Shown piece after piece: positions 10,082-19,656 of a stretch of DNA of 64,000 nucleotides. Both the position numbers and the translations under genes were made by a program. The stretch covers positions 2,788,501 to 2,852,500 of the forward strand of contig NZ_LR734808.1 in NCBI RefSeq assembly GCF_902506655.1, read 5' to 3'. The stretch is from Marinoscillum sp. 108. GTDB lineage: Bacteria; Bacteroidota; Bacteroidia; Cytophagales; Cyclobacteriaceae. Positions within the stretch are counted from its first letter, which is position 1. Each line of letters begins with the position of its first letter. The notes beneath the pieces were generated by a model that was not told where the DNA came from, did no database searches, and saw nothing but the letters and a program-made list of their open reading frames with translations.

Positions 10082-11638
10082 ATGATGAAATCATATCATA
10101 AAATATCAATACTTGCCCTGCTCACGATCATGATGTCGGGCTGTTTAGGTGATCTGGAAGTGGAGCCGATAGATTCCAATCTGATCACATCTGCCAATGT
10201 GTACAAGACCACTGCTGACTATAAGAAAGGTCTGGCAAAACTTTATGCAACGTTTGCCCTCAGTGGTCAGCAGGGTCCTGCAGGCCAGCCGGACATTGCC
10301 GGAATTGACGAGGGATTCGGTAACTACCTGCGTCAGTACTGGAACTGCCAGGAATTAACCACCGAAGAGGCCGTGATCTCCTGGAATGATGCCACGATCA
10401 AAGACTTCCATGCTCAGACCTGGTCTCCCACTGATGTATTCATAGGGGCCATTTATTCCAGAATCATGTATACCGTGGCGCTGAGCAATGAGTTCATCAG
10501 GGCTACTGATGGTAATTCCGATCCTGATATTAGCAAATTTCATGCTGAGGCCAGGTTTCTACGGGCACTGGCATATAGTCATGCGATAGATATGTTCGGC
10601 AACCCTTCATTTGTTACCGAAGCAGATTTGCCTGGGGCTTTCTTTCCGGAGCAGATTTCCAGAGCAGATTTGTTTGCTTATGTAGAGTCTGAGCTGATCG
10701 CCATAGAGTCTGATTTGGGAGCTCCAAAGTTTGAATATGGGCGTGCCGATAAGGCAGCGGCCTGGATGCTACTGGCCAAACTGTACCTCAATGCCGAGGT
10801 GTACATAGGCCAGCCTAAATACACCGAAGCAATCGCGGTATTAGATAAAGTACTGGCAGGACCTTACTCCATATCCACAGAATACCTTCAAAATTTCGTG
10901 GCGGATAATAATACGAGCCCGGAGCTCATTTTTCCAATTACATATGATGGCAATAACACCCAGTCGTTTGGGGGAATGGTCTATCTCATACATGCACAGA
11001 TAGGTGGGACTATGTCAGCTTCGGAGATGTTTGGCACAGGAGATGCCTGGGCGGGACTCCGAACTACCTCAGCCTTGGTCAATAAATTTGATCTGGACAA
11101 TGACACCCGGGCCCTGTTTTGGACTGATGGCCAATCTCTGGAAATCAACGACATAGGAGTGTTTTCAGATGGGTATGCCATTACCAAATTTCGAAACCGG
11201 AAATTGGATGGCAGTCTCTCAGAGTCCAACCACAATGTGCACGTAGATACTGACTGGCCTATGTTCAGACTGGCTGATGCCAACCTGATGTATGCTGAAG
11301 CAGTACTCCGGGGGGGCACCGGGGGCTCAAGAGCAGAAGCGCTTAGCCTTGTGAATGAGTTGAGAGAGAGAGCTTATGGGGACGCCTCAGGCAACATCAC
11401 TGATGCCGAATTGACCCTCGATTTTATTCTGGATGAGCGGGCTCGAGAGTTGTTCTGGGAAGGTCACAGAAGAACAGATCTGGTTCGGTTTGGCGTATTT
11501 ACCGGAGGCAGTTACTTGTGGCCATGGAAAGGCAATGTAAAGGAAGGCAGAGCCACTGAGACACACCGTGACTTGTTTCCGATCCCATCAGCGGAGTTAG
11601 GGGCCAATCCGAATCTTGAACAAAATGATGACTACTGA
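10082..11638 (+). CDS. susD: SusD/RagB-family surface glycan-binding lipoprotein
   Basis: This is a 518-residue lipoprotein with lipobox MMSGC (Cys21) followed by acidic residues, consistent with outer-membrane surface export. The N-terminal SusD-like region and the C-terminal RagB region (FILDERARELFWEGHRRTDLVRFG) are clear. SusD caps the SusC barrel and hands glycan to it. It lies 17 bp after susC and 17 bp before the SusE/F-like gene. Length and motifs are normal for the family. Confidence 0.96.
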   Translation: MMKSYHKISILALLTIMMSGCLGDLEVEPIDSNLITSANVYKTTADYKKGLAKLYATFALSGQQGPAGQPDIAGIDEGFGNYLRQYWNCQELTTEEAVISWNDATIKDFHAQTWSPTDVFIGAIYSRIMYTVALSNEFIRATDGNSDPDISKFHAEARFLRALAYSHAIDMFGNPSFVTEADLPGAFFPEQISRADLFAYVESELIAIESDLGAPKFEYGRADKAAAWMLLAKLYLNAEVYIGQPKYTEAIAVLDKVLAGPYSISTEYLQNFVADNNTSPELIFPITYDGNNTQSFGGMVYLIHAQIGGTMSASEMFGTGDAWAGLRTTSALVNKFDLDNDTRALFWTDGQSLEINDIGVFSDGYAITKFRNRKLDGSLSESNHNVHVDTDWPMFRLADANLMYAEAVLRGGTGGSRAEALSLVNELRERAYGDASGNITDAELTLDFILDERARELFWEGHRRTDLVRFGVFTGGSYLWPWKGNVKEGRATETHRDLFPIPSAELGANPNLEQNDDY

Positions 11639-11655
11639 TCTAAACTGAGAAAATC

Positions 11656-13371
11656 ATGAAAAATATTAAATTATTAGTCGCTTTTCTCATGGTCTTCATG
11701 GGCCTCACTGCTTGTGAAGAGGAGATGGAGAAGGCGATGATCAAGCAGGAGATTACTGCCAATTCGCTCAATGAAATGTCTTCGGCAGACTATACCCTCA
11801 CTTTCGAATCCAGGAGTGAAGTGTTTGAGGAGTTTGCCTGGACAGCACCCGATTTCGGGTTTGAGGCTTCTATCACTTATACACTCCAGATGGATACCGC
11901 AGGTGGAAGTTTTGCGAAGCCTTTTAGCTTCCCTACTACCCAGGCACTCACCGTATCACCTACGGTCAATGCCGTGAATGCGGCCCTGTTGGGTATGGGG
12001 CTGGATCCGGATGTTGCTGCTGAAGTTCAGTTCAGAGTGATGTCCAGTGTCAATCCAAATGTGGCTCCTGTTTATACCAATGTGGTATCAGCAAATGTTA
12101 CACCCTATTTGGCCACGTTTCCTCCTATCTATATCATAGGAGATGCCCAGGGATGGAATCTGGGTAATGCGCTCGAGGTTACCAGCACAGGTCCCGGCAC
12201 ATACGAGGCTGTCGGTTTATTTCAGGCGGATGGCAAATTTCGATTTTTTGCTACGCCCTCCTGGGATGCTGAGCAGTGGGGCTGGAGCTTTTTTGAAGGG
12301 GGTACTGTAGCCAGTGAGTTGGCCAGTGGAGAAGATGGGGACTCAAATTTTCTATTCGGAGGAGCCACTGGTGTTTACAAAATATCGGTCAACCTTAACG
12401 CGAAAACCATTACCCTGGAAGAAGGTGAATTACCCACACTCTTTGTGATAGGAGATGCTCAGGGCTGGAATCTACAGGCGGCACTGGAACTTACCTTTCT
12501 TGGCGGTGGTAAGTTTGAAGGCACAGGTACTTTTCAGGATGGCGGGTATTTCCGTTTCTTCGAAAAAGCAGACTGGGCAGCCACCCAGTATGGGTATAGC
12601 TACTTTGATGGGGGTACCATACCGGCAGAATTCACCGATGGAGGTGATGGCGATTCCAACTTTATTTTTGCGGGCTCTACCGGCGAGTACACTGTCTCCG
12701 TGGATTTGAATAGTAAAGAGATTAGCCTGGAAGTCGCTACACAGTATCCAGCGGCCCTATATCTGGTAGGTGATGATCAGGGGTGGTCATTTGCTAATTC
12801 GCCTACTTTCACCAATTTGGGTGGTGGTGTGTACGAAGCTGAGGGCGTAAACTTTACCAAGGAATCTACTTTCAGATTTTTTGAAGAAGCTGACAACTGG
12901 TCAGATGATTTTGGTGCAGGATTCTTCACAGGTGGGATAGATGATGAACTCGCGGCAGTTGGCGATAATGATGACAACTTCTCGTTCGTAGGAGAAAGTG
13001 GTCTATACACGATTACGGTCTCTTTAAGTGATATGAGCATTGTGGTAGAGCCTTATTCTGCTTATCCTTCTTCACTCTATCTGGTGGGCGATGACCAGAG
13101 CTGGACCTTTGCCAATTCACCCGTATTTAGCTCATCTACTCCAGGTGTATTCGAAGCGACTGGCGTGACTTTCACGAACGGGTCTACTTTCAGGTTTTTT
13201 GAGGAGCTGGATAATTGGAGTGATGATTTCAGGTATGCCTACTTCACAGAGGTGTCATCGGATCTGGAAGCAGCAGGCGATAATGATGATAACTTCAAAT
13301 TTATTGGGACAGACGGGGCTTTCAATATCACAGTAGACCTCACCACCAAATCAGTTCAATTATCACAGTAA
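11656..13371 (+). CDS. SusE/SusF-like surface glycan-binding lipoprotein with four tandem modules
   Basis: The 571-residue product has lipobox GLTAC (Cys20), then a SusE-type N-terminal domain (about 25-150), then four tandem modules of about 105 residues starting near 155, 260, 366 and 472. Each module opens with a strand like YLVGDDQGW and carries a conserved FRFFE core, as in the outer-membrane starch-binding modules of SusE and SusF. It should hold galactan at the cell surface. The last two modules are closer to each other than to the first two, pointing to recent duplication. A perfect palindrome (13375-13406) sits just after its stop codon, inside the operon. Confidence 0.85.
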   Translation: MKNIKLLVAFLMVFMGLTACEEEMEKAMIKQEITANSLNEMSSADYTLTFESRSEVFEEFAWTAPDFGFEASITYTLQMDTAGGSFAKPFSFPTTQALTVSPTVNAVNAALLGMGLDPDVAAEVQFRVMSSVNPNVAPVYTNVVSANVTPYLATFPPIYIIGDAQGWNLGNALEVTSTGPGTYEAVGLFQADGKFRFFATPSWDAEQWGWSFFEGGTVASELASGEDGDSNFLFGGATGVYKISVNLNAKTITLEEGELPTLFVIGDAQGWNLQAALELTFLGGGKFEGTGTFQDGGYFRFFEKADWAATQYGYSYFDGGTIPAEFTDGGDGDSNFIFAGSTGEYTVSVDLNSKEISLEVATQYPAALYLVGDDQGWSFANSPTFTNLGGGVYEAEGVNFTKESTFRFFEEADNWSDDFGAGFFTGGIDDELAAVGDNDDNFSFVGESGLYTITVSLSDMSIVVEPYSAYPSSLYLVGDDQSWTFANSPVFSSSTPGVFEATGVTFTNGSTFRFFEELDNWSDDFRYAYFTEVSSDLEAAGDNDDNFKFIGTDGAFNITVDLTTKSVQLSQ

Positions 13372-13374
13372 AGA

Positions 13375-13406
13375 ATTACCGAGCCACTCCGGAGTGGCTC
13401 GGTAAT
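13375..13406. repeat. Perfect 32-bp palindrome inside the galactan operon
   Basis: ATTACCGAGCCACTCC (13375-13390) is followed directly by its exact reverse complement (13391-13406). It starts 4 nt after the SusE/F stop and ends 17 nt before the GH53 start. The RNA would form a very stable stem, but no T-run follows, so it looks more like an mRNA-stabilising or partial-termination element that sets the level of downstream enzymes. Confidence 0.8.
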
Positions 13407-13423
13407 CATGAGATTAAATTAGT

Positions 13424-14644
13424 ATGAATACAAACAGATTAGCCATGCTCAGTATTATCTTCTCTTTCATCGCATTGGTCAGTTGCAATACCGATGACCC
13501 ACGGCGTGGCGTTGATCCCGATCCGGAAAACAAGGATTCGGTGATCGTTGAACAGTTTTATTTTGGAGCTGACCTCTCATATGTTAACCAAATATTGGAC
13601 CATGGAGGCCAATACCGTGATGTAGGTGAGGTGCGCGATCCATACAAAATCTTCAAAGATCACGGCGCTAATCTGGCCAGATTTCGCCTTTGGCACAATC
13701 CACAATGGACTCGGGAGGTCTATGGAGATGCAGGCACGCAGCTGTACAATGACCTTTACGATGTAGAAAAATCAATTCGTCAGGCCAAAGCACAGGGCAT
13801 GGAAGTGTTGCTTGATTTTCATTACTCAGATACCTGGGCCGATCCGGGAAGCCAGCGGGTACCTGCTGCCTGGCGGGGGATTACGGATATTGATGTGCTG
13901 GCTGACTCTGTGTATGACTACACGCTAAAAACCCTGAACTATCTGAATCAAAAAGGGCTCATGCCCGAGTTGGTTCAGATTGGGAATGAGACCAACTGTG
14001 GGATGATGCTCACGGGTGGTGTGGATGGCTTCCCCGCATGCAATGTATGTGATGGCAACTGGGCCAATATGGGCGCAGTGCTCAACAGTGGTATACGGGC
14101 CGTGCGTGCTGTGTCTGTCGATTCGGACATCAAAACCAAAGTGATGCTGCATGTGGCCGATCCGGTCAATGTGGACTGGTGGTTCGAACAGGCTACTTCC
14201 GAAGGAGGAGTTACTGATTTTGAATTTATCGGATTTTCCTATTACCCCATATGGCATACGGGCATCTCGCTCGACCGCCTTCAGGAAACCGTGGCTGGGT
14301 TTGTGACAAAATTCAAACGTGAAGTGGTCATACTGGAAACCGCCTACCCATGGACGGTACAGGGTAATGACAATTATAACAACCTGTTCGGAGGAGAGTC
14401 GCCCCTGCCTGGCTACCCTTATACGCAAGATGGACAGCTGAGCCTGATGAAAGCAATCACTCAAAAGTTAGTAAGCGCCGGTGCATCGGGAGTCATTTAT
14501 TGGGAGCCAGCATGGATAAGCTCTGATATGAAAGATAAATGGGGTACAGGCTCTTCATGGGAAAACAATGCTTTTTTTGATTTCGATGGCAATACCATAC
14601 CGACCATCGACTATATGAACTACGAATATGACACTAATGACTAA
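13424..14644 (+). CDS. GH53 endo-beta-1,4-galactanase, lipoprotein
   Basis: This is a 406-residue GH53 enzyme with lipobox LVSC (Cys21) and a single catalytic barrel without the extra modules or sorting tail of the other GH53. Glu189 (IGNETN) is the expected acid/base and Glu305 (ILETAYPW) the nucleophile; the HYSDTWADPG motif is also typical. Lipid anchoring suggests a cell-surface endo-galactanase that feeds SusCD directly. It is in the operon after the palindrome, and its stop overlaps the GH2 start by 17 bp. Confidence 0.95.
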   Translation: MNTNRLAMLSIIFSFIALVSCNTDDPRRGVDPDPENKDSVIVEQFYFGADLSYVNQILDHGGQYRDVGEVRDPYKIFKDHGANLARFRLWHNPQWTREVYGDAGTQLYNDLYDVEKSIRQAKAQGMEVLLDFHYSDTWADPGSQRVPAAWRGITDIDVLADSVYDYTLKTLNYLNQKGLMPELVQIGNETNCGMMLTGGVDGFPACNVCDGNWANMGAVLNSGIRAVRAVSVDSDIKTKVMLHVADPVNVDWWFEQATSEGGVTDFEFIGFSYYPIWHTGISLDRLQETVAGFVTKFKREVVILETAYPWTVQGNDNYNNLFGGESPLPGYPYTQDGQLSLMKAITQKLVSAGASGVIYWEPAWISSDMKDKWGTGSSWENNAFFDFDGNTIPTIDYMNYEYDTND

Positions 14645-17090
14645 AGGGTGTACTAAAATATACTTCTTCATATTTCTGTTGACGATATCTTCTGAGCTCC
14701 TGGCTCAGAGGTCGTCACGGGAGCGAATTAATATTGATACTGACTGGCGGTTTGCACTTGGCCATGCGGCCGACCCGGCACAGGATTTTAATTTTAAAGT
14801 CGCCAATATTTTCTCTAAAACCGGAAAGGCCGAGGACACTCCCATCAGTCCCAAATTCAATGATAGTACCTGGCGTCAGTTGGATCTGCCACATGACTGG
14901 GCGGTGGAGCTGCCGTTTGAGAATGTGGACAATTTTGACCTGATGGCGCATGGCTACCGGCCTGTAGGGGGGCTGTTTCCAGAAAACAGTGTGGGTTGGT
15001 ACAGAAGGAATCTTGAACTCACTAAAGCAGATTCCGGCCGAAGATTAGCAGTTACTTTCGATGGTGTTTTCCGGGATGCCATGGTTTGGATCAATGGATT
15101 TTATCTGGGGAACAACGAGAGTGGCTATATGGGGGTCACCTATGATATTTCAGACTATGTGAATTTTGACGGGAACAATACATTAGTTGTTCGGGTAGAC
15201 GCCACACAGGCGGAAGGGTGGTTTTATGAAGGCGCCGGAATTTATCGGCATGTATGGCTTCAGAAATATGACAACTTGCACATTGCAGAAGGAGGCCAGT
15301 TTGTATATGCTGAGGTAAAGGGAAATATTGCCAAAATATTTATTGAAACAACAGTAGAAAATCAAACTTTAGCAAACGCTTCCGGGCAGGTGTCGGCATT
15401 CATTACCGACAGGGCTGGGAAGAAAGTGGGTTCAACAAAATCGGCAGAAGTGACCCTGGCACTCAATGGGCAAGCTACGGTGAAGCAGGAGATTGTACTG
15501 ACCGATCCCAGGCTATGGTCTCTGGAGGATCCTTACCTCTACAGAGTCACCTCACAGGTGAGCAATGGCTCCACGGTTTTGGACCATCTCACCACCAGAT
15601 TTGGGGTACGCACCATTCTGATCGATGATAAGAAAGGGCTCTCCATCAATGGAAAGTTCATCAAAGTACAGGGAGTGAATTGCCACCAGGATCATGCGGG
15701 AGTGGGGAGCGCCCTGCCTGACTACCTGCAGTATTACAGGATTCAGTTATTAAAAGAAATGGGTGTGAATGCCTACCGTGCCAGTCATAACCCACCAACA
15801 CCAGAATTACTGGAGGCGTGTGATAGTCTGGGCATGCTCGTATTGGATGAGACCCGATTGCTCAATTCAAGTCCCGAACATATGGATCAATTTGAGCGAC
15901 TGATCAAACGAGACAGAAACTACCCGTCCGTTTTCCTCTGGTGTATAGGAAATGAGGAAGGGTATGTGCAGACAACGAGCGTGGGAAAAAGGCTGGCGCT
16001 CACCATGCTGGCCAAGCAGCGTGAGCTGGACCCTACGAGGACAAGCACTTATGCCGCTGATTTAGCCAATGTGTTTAAGGGAATCAATGAAGTGATCCCG
16101 GTCAGGGGATTCAACTATCGGGAAAAGGGCATGGTTCCCTATCATAATGACCATCCGACTCAGCCTGTGATTGGCACGGAGATGGGGAGTACGGTGACCA
16201 CACGGGGTATTTATGAAGTGGACAGTGTGAAGGGCTATGTTCCGGATCAGGATATTACCCACCCGTGGTGGGCGTCTTTGGCAGAAGACTGGTGGCCCAT
16301 AGCTGCAGATAATGACTGGCTGCTGGGTGGTTTCGTCTGGACCGGTTTTGATTACAGGGGGGAACCTACCCCGTTTCAGTGGCCCAATATTAACTCCCAT
16401 TTTGGGATCATGGATGTATGCGGCTTTCCCAAAAACATTTACTACTACTATCAGTCCTGGTGGACAGACAAAGATGTACTTCACATTTCTCCTCACTGGA
16501 ACTGGGCTGGAAAAGAGGGAGAAATCATAGATGTATGGGTGAATTCCAACGCGGATGAAGTGGAACTTTTCCTCAATGGGAAAACCCTTGGAAAGAAAGT
16601 GATGCCCCGAAATAGTCATCTGCAGTGGCAGGTAGCCTATGAGCCCGGAAGCCTGAAGGCCATAGCAACCAAGAACGGACGGACGTATGAGACTGTGATG
16701 GAAACAACGGGTGAGGCTCATCAGATTGTACTCACTCCCGATCGGAATATCGTCACCGCAGATGGTAAAGATGCTACGGTGGTGAATGTGACTGTGTTGG
16801 ATAATAAAGGCAGAGAGGTGCCTACCGCAAATCATTTGGTTGCCTTCTCACTGGAGGGCGATGCCTCGATCATTGGGGTTGGCAATGGAGACCCCTCTTC
16901 TCACGAACCCGACAAAATGGGCGTGGGAGATTACAGACGGTCACTCTTCAATGGGAAATGTCAGATGATCCTACAGGCGGGAAATGATCCCGGTAAGGTG
17001 ATGGTCAATGCCACATCTGCAGGCCTTAAGTCTGCCACCGTCTCAATTCAATTAGTCAAAACTAACAACAATTTACTAGGTAAGCGATGA
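14628..17090 (+). CDS. GH2 beta-galactosidase, periplasmic
   Basis: The 820-residue enzyme has a signal peptide (cut near LLA-Q, no lipobox Cys), the GH2 sugar-binding domain (about 30-210, with LPHDWAVE and GWYRR), the Ig-like domain, a TIM barrel with GVNCHQDH, acid/base Glu443 (CIGNEEG) and nucleophile Glu518 (GTEMG), then DUF4982-like and Ig-like C-terminal domains. It should remove galactose from imported galacto-oligosaccharides. Two in-frame ATGs (14628 and 14637) are possible; both overlap the upstream gene. The next gene starts at an ATGA overlap, so translation is probably coupled. Beta-galactosidase activity is the likely specificity given the locus, though GH2 also includes other activities. 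Confidence 0.9.
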   Translation: MTLMTKGCTKIYFFIFLLTISSELLAQRSSRERINIDTDWRFALGHAADPAQDFNFKVANIFSKTGKAEDTPISPKFNDSTWRQLDLPHDWAVELPFENVDNFDLMAHGYRPVGGLFPENSVGWYRRNLELTKADSGRRLAVTFDGVFRDAMVWINGFYLGNNESGYMGVTYDISDYVNFDGNNTLVVRVDATQAEGWFYEGAGIYRHVWLQKYDNLHIAEGGQFVYAEVKGNIAKIFIETTVENQTLANASGQVSAFITDRAGKKVGSTKSAEVTLALNGQATVKQEIVLTDPRLWSLEDPYLYRVTSQVSNGSTVLDHLTTRFGVRTILIDDKKGLSINGKFIKVQGVNCHQDHAGVGSALPDYLQYYRIQLLKEMGVNAYRASHNPPTPELLEACDSLGMLVLDETRLLNSSPEHMDQFERLIKRDRNYPSVFLWCIGNEEGYVQTTSVGKRLALTMLAKQRELDPTRTSTYAADLANVFKGINEVIPVRGFNYREKGMVPYHNDHPTQPVIGTEMGSTVTTRGIYEVDSVKGYVPDQDITHPWWASLAEDWWPIAADNDWLLGGFVWTGFDYRGEPTPFQWPNINSHFGIMDVCGFPKNIYYYYQSWWTDKDVLHISPHWNWAGKEGEIIDVWVNSNADEVELFLNGKTLGKKVMPRNSHLQWQVAYEPGSLKAIATKNGRTYETVMETTGEAHQIVLTPDRNIVTADGKDATVVNVTVLDNKGREVPTANHLVAFSLEGDASIIGVGNGDPSSHEPDKMGVGDYRRSLFNGKCQMILQAGNDPGKVMVNATSAGLKSATVSIQLVKTNNNLLGKR

Positions 17091-19654
17091 TCAAATCTGT
17101 GGTATTAAGTCTGGCCCTAACCCTGGGCCTTGGGATAAGTGCGTCCAATGCGCAGAACAAGAATGTGTATGTGGATGATTCGGGGATCATGCGCTGGGGA
17201 GATAGTGATAAAGAAGTTCAGGGCTTCGGGGTGAACTATACAGTGCCATTTGCCCATGCTTACCGGTCAGCAGAAAAACTCGGCGTGGATAAGAAGGAAG
17301 CGATAGATAACGACGTTTATCATTTTGCCCGGCTGGGATTTGATGGCTATCGGATCCATGTTTGGGATACTGAGATCAGCGATTCTCTGGGCAATCTTTT
17401 GGAGAATGACCACCTGGATTTGTTTGATTATATGGTCAAGAAGATGGAAGATCGGGGGATGAAGATGTTAATCACTCCCATTGCTTTTTGGGATAACGGC
17501 TGGCCTGAGCCAGGCGAGGATACTCCGGGTTTTTCCAATAAGTACGGCAAAAATGCCTGCCTGACTAACGAGGACGCCATCGCCGCACAGGAGAACTATC
17601 TTTATCAGTTTTTGAACCATACAAATCCCTACACAGGCCTGGCTTACAAAAATGATCCGGCAGTTGTAGCATTTGAGATTAGTAATGAACCACATCATAG
17701 GCAGGAGGCCGACTCTGTCACACGCTATATCAAAAAGATGGTGACTTCCATGCGCAACACGGGATGTGAGAAACCCATTTTCTACAACATTAGCCATAGT
17801 ATTCACCTGGTCAACGCGTATTTTGATGCCGGAGTACAGGGGGGCACTTTCCAGTGGTACCCGACAGGTTTGGGTGCAGGAGAGGAGTTGGAAGGTAATT
17901 TTCTGCCCAATGTAGATCTTTATGAAATTCCCTTTGCCAAAAATTCAAAATTCAAAAAAGCGGCTAAAGTGGTGTATGAATTTGATGCTGCAGATGTCGG
18001 GCGTTCTTACATCTACCCGGCTATGGCCCGGAGTTTTCGGACTGCGGGCATTCAGTGGGCGACGCATTTTGCCTACGACCCTACCTATTTGGCTTATGCC
18101 AATACCGAGTACAATACCCACTATATGAACCTGGCATTTACCCCACAAAAGGCACTGAGCCTGAAGTTGGCAGGGGAAGTGTTTCACAGAGTGCCGGTAT
18201 ACAAAGACTTTGGCGCGTATCCGGAAAACACACAGTTTGATGGGTTTAGGGTAAGCTATGAGGAGGACCTGGCAGAGCTGTTGACAGAGAAGAAATTCAT
18301 TTATACCAACACGACTAAATCGATACCTCCTTCACCGACCAGGTTAAATGAAGTGGCGGGGTATGGAAATTCAAGTGTGGTTGAGTATGCAGGAGCCGGA
18401 GCCTATTTTCTGGATCAACTTGAAAAAGGGGTGTGGAGACTGGAAGTGATGCCGGATGCTGTTTGGGTGGAGGATCCTTTTGGTAAAAATAGCCTCCAGA
18501 GAAAGCTTGGAGAAATTCGTTGGGGGGAGTGGCCCATGACCATAGATCTTCCGGATCTTGGAGCGGACTTTGTCCTGAAGCCTATCAATGAAGGGAATGG
18601 CTGGAGGCCGGCAGTAGCCGGAAAGCGATTTATCATCAAACCGGGCACCTATCTGATCGCTCGCAGTGGGGTGAAAACGAAGCTACAAGGTGTTGAGAAA
18701 TGGAAAAACATCACCCTGAATGAATTTTCGGCACCAATGAGTACATTGGAAAAACAGTATGTGCTTCATGAACCCGCTGCGCAAATCTCACAAGGTTCAC
18801 CCTATGAAATCAGCGCTACTATTTTGGCTCCATCTCAGCCAGAGAGGGTTGAGGTTTTGGCCTATATCGGATGGCGACCCAAAACCTATGTGATGGAAAA
18901 TAACGGGTATTCATATATGGCCACAATTCCTGCGGAAGACATCAAAGCAGGATTCTTTAGCTACTTCATTACCGTGAAGGGGCAGTTGGGTACTCAAACC
19001 TATCCCGGAGCGGTCACCGGTTTGCCCGGTGATTGGGATTTTGAAGATAACAATGCTTATGTGGTGAAGGTGCTATCGAATGATTCCCCTGTTTATCTTT
19101 TTGATGCCCTTGCAGACAATGATAAACTATCTCGGACATGGAGCCCTCAATCATCTTTTGTTCCGCTGGCTGAGGCAGGAAAGGCCGAGATCAGAATCAA
19201 GGTAGCCAGACTCAAGGAGGTGGACGCTGAAAATCCCAATGGCGAACAGGTAGCTGATTACAGCATGCGGTATGCCTTTAAAGAAAAGGTGAGTGGCAGA
19301 GCGGCAGATTTGGTAGGCAAAAGGGAATTGGTTTTGACAGGGAGGTCATTGACAGATGAACCTACTATAGTGCAGCTGGCGCTGGTCGCTGCGGACGGCA
19401 AGACCTACGGAGGTTTACTGGAGCTCGGTCCGAAATTGGCGGATTACAGGTTGTCCCTTGATGAGCTGAAAGAAGTGAAAATGGTCACCTTACCAAGGCC
19501 TTATCCATCCTTTCTGCCTTACTATTTTGAGGGAGCTTCAAGAGCCGCATTTGATATTCGTAAAGCCGAGGTGCTGCAGATTTCTGTTGGTCCGGGGATT
19601 CAGGAGGTGGAAAAGCCACAGGCGCTGGCCATAGTGAGTGTGAGATTGGAGTAG
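17087..19654 (+). CDS. Secreted clan GH-A-type glycoside hydrolase, probable exo-galactanase
   Basis: This 855-residue protein has a signal peptide (cut near SNA-Q) and a TIM barrel of GH5/GH42-like type: IHVWDTE, EISNEPHH with Glu201 as likely acid/base, and VVYEFDAAD with Glu298 as likely nucleophile. The second half is beta-rich (an Ig-like domain near 580-640 and a jelly-roll-like end). No lipobox or T9SS tail is visible. It is translationally coupled to GH2 and is the last gene of the operon. Galactan loci in Bacteroides often add an exo-acting beta-galactosidase such as GH147; this is a reasonable guess, but family assignment cannot be made by eye. It ends 2 bp from the convergent yihY-like gene. 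Confidence 0.75.
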   Translation: MIKSVVLSLALTLGLGISASNAQNKNVYVDDSGIMRWGDSDKEVQGFGVNYTVPFAHAYRSAEKLGVDKKEAIDNDVYHFARLGFDGYRIHVWDTEISDSLGNLLENDHLDLFDYMVKKMEDRGMKMLITPIAFWDNGWPEPGEDTPGFSNKYGKNACLTNEDAIAAQENYLYQFLNHTNPYTGLAYKNDPAVVAFEISNEPHHRQEADSVTRYIKKMVTSMRNTGCEKPIFYNISHSIHLVNAYFDAGVQGGTFQWYPTGLGAGEELEGNFLPNVDLYEIPFAKNSKFKKAAKVVYEFDAADVGRSYIYPAMARSFRTAGIQWATHFAYDPTYLAYANTEYNTHYMNLAFTPQKALSLKLAGEVFHRVPVYKDFGAYPENTQFDGFRVSYEEDLAELLTEKKFIYTNTTKSIPPSPTRLNEVAGYGNSSVVEYAGAGAYFLDQLEKGVWRLEVMPDAVWVEDPFGKNSLQRKLGEIRWGEWPMTIDLPDLGADFVLKPINEGNGWRPAVAGKRFIIKPGTYLIARSGVKTKLQGVEKWKNITLNEFSAPMSTLEKQYVLHEPAAQISQGSPYEISATILAPSQPERVEVLAYIGWRPKTYVMENNGYSYMATIPAEDIKAGFFSYFITVKGQLGTQTYPGAVTGLPGDWDFEDNNAYVVKVLSNDSPVYLFDALADNDKLSRTWSPQSSFVPLAEAGKAEIRIKVARLKEVDAENPNGEQVADYSMRYAFKEKVSGRAADLVGKRELVLTGRSLTDEPTIVQLALVAADGKTYGGLLELGPKLADYRLSLDELKEVKMVTLPRPYPSFLPYYFEGASRAAFDIRKAEVLQISVGPGIQEVEKPQALAIVSVRLE

Positions 19655-19656
19655 AT

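Noticed and set aside
13375-13406. Rho-independent terminator
   Set aside because: The stem is perfect but no T-run follows on either strand, and the operon seems to continue.
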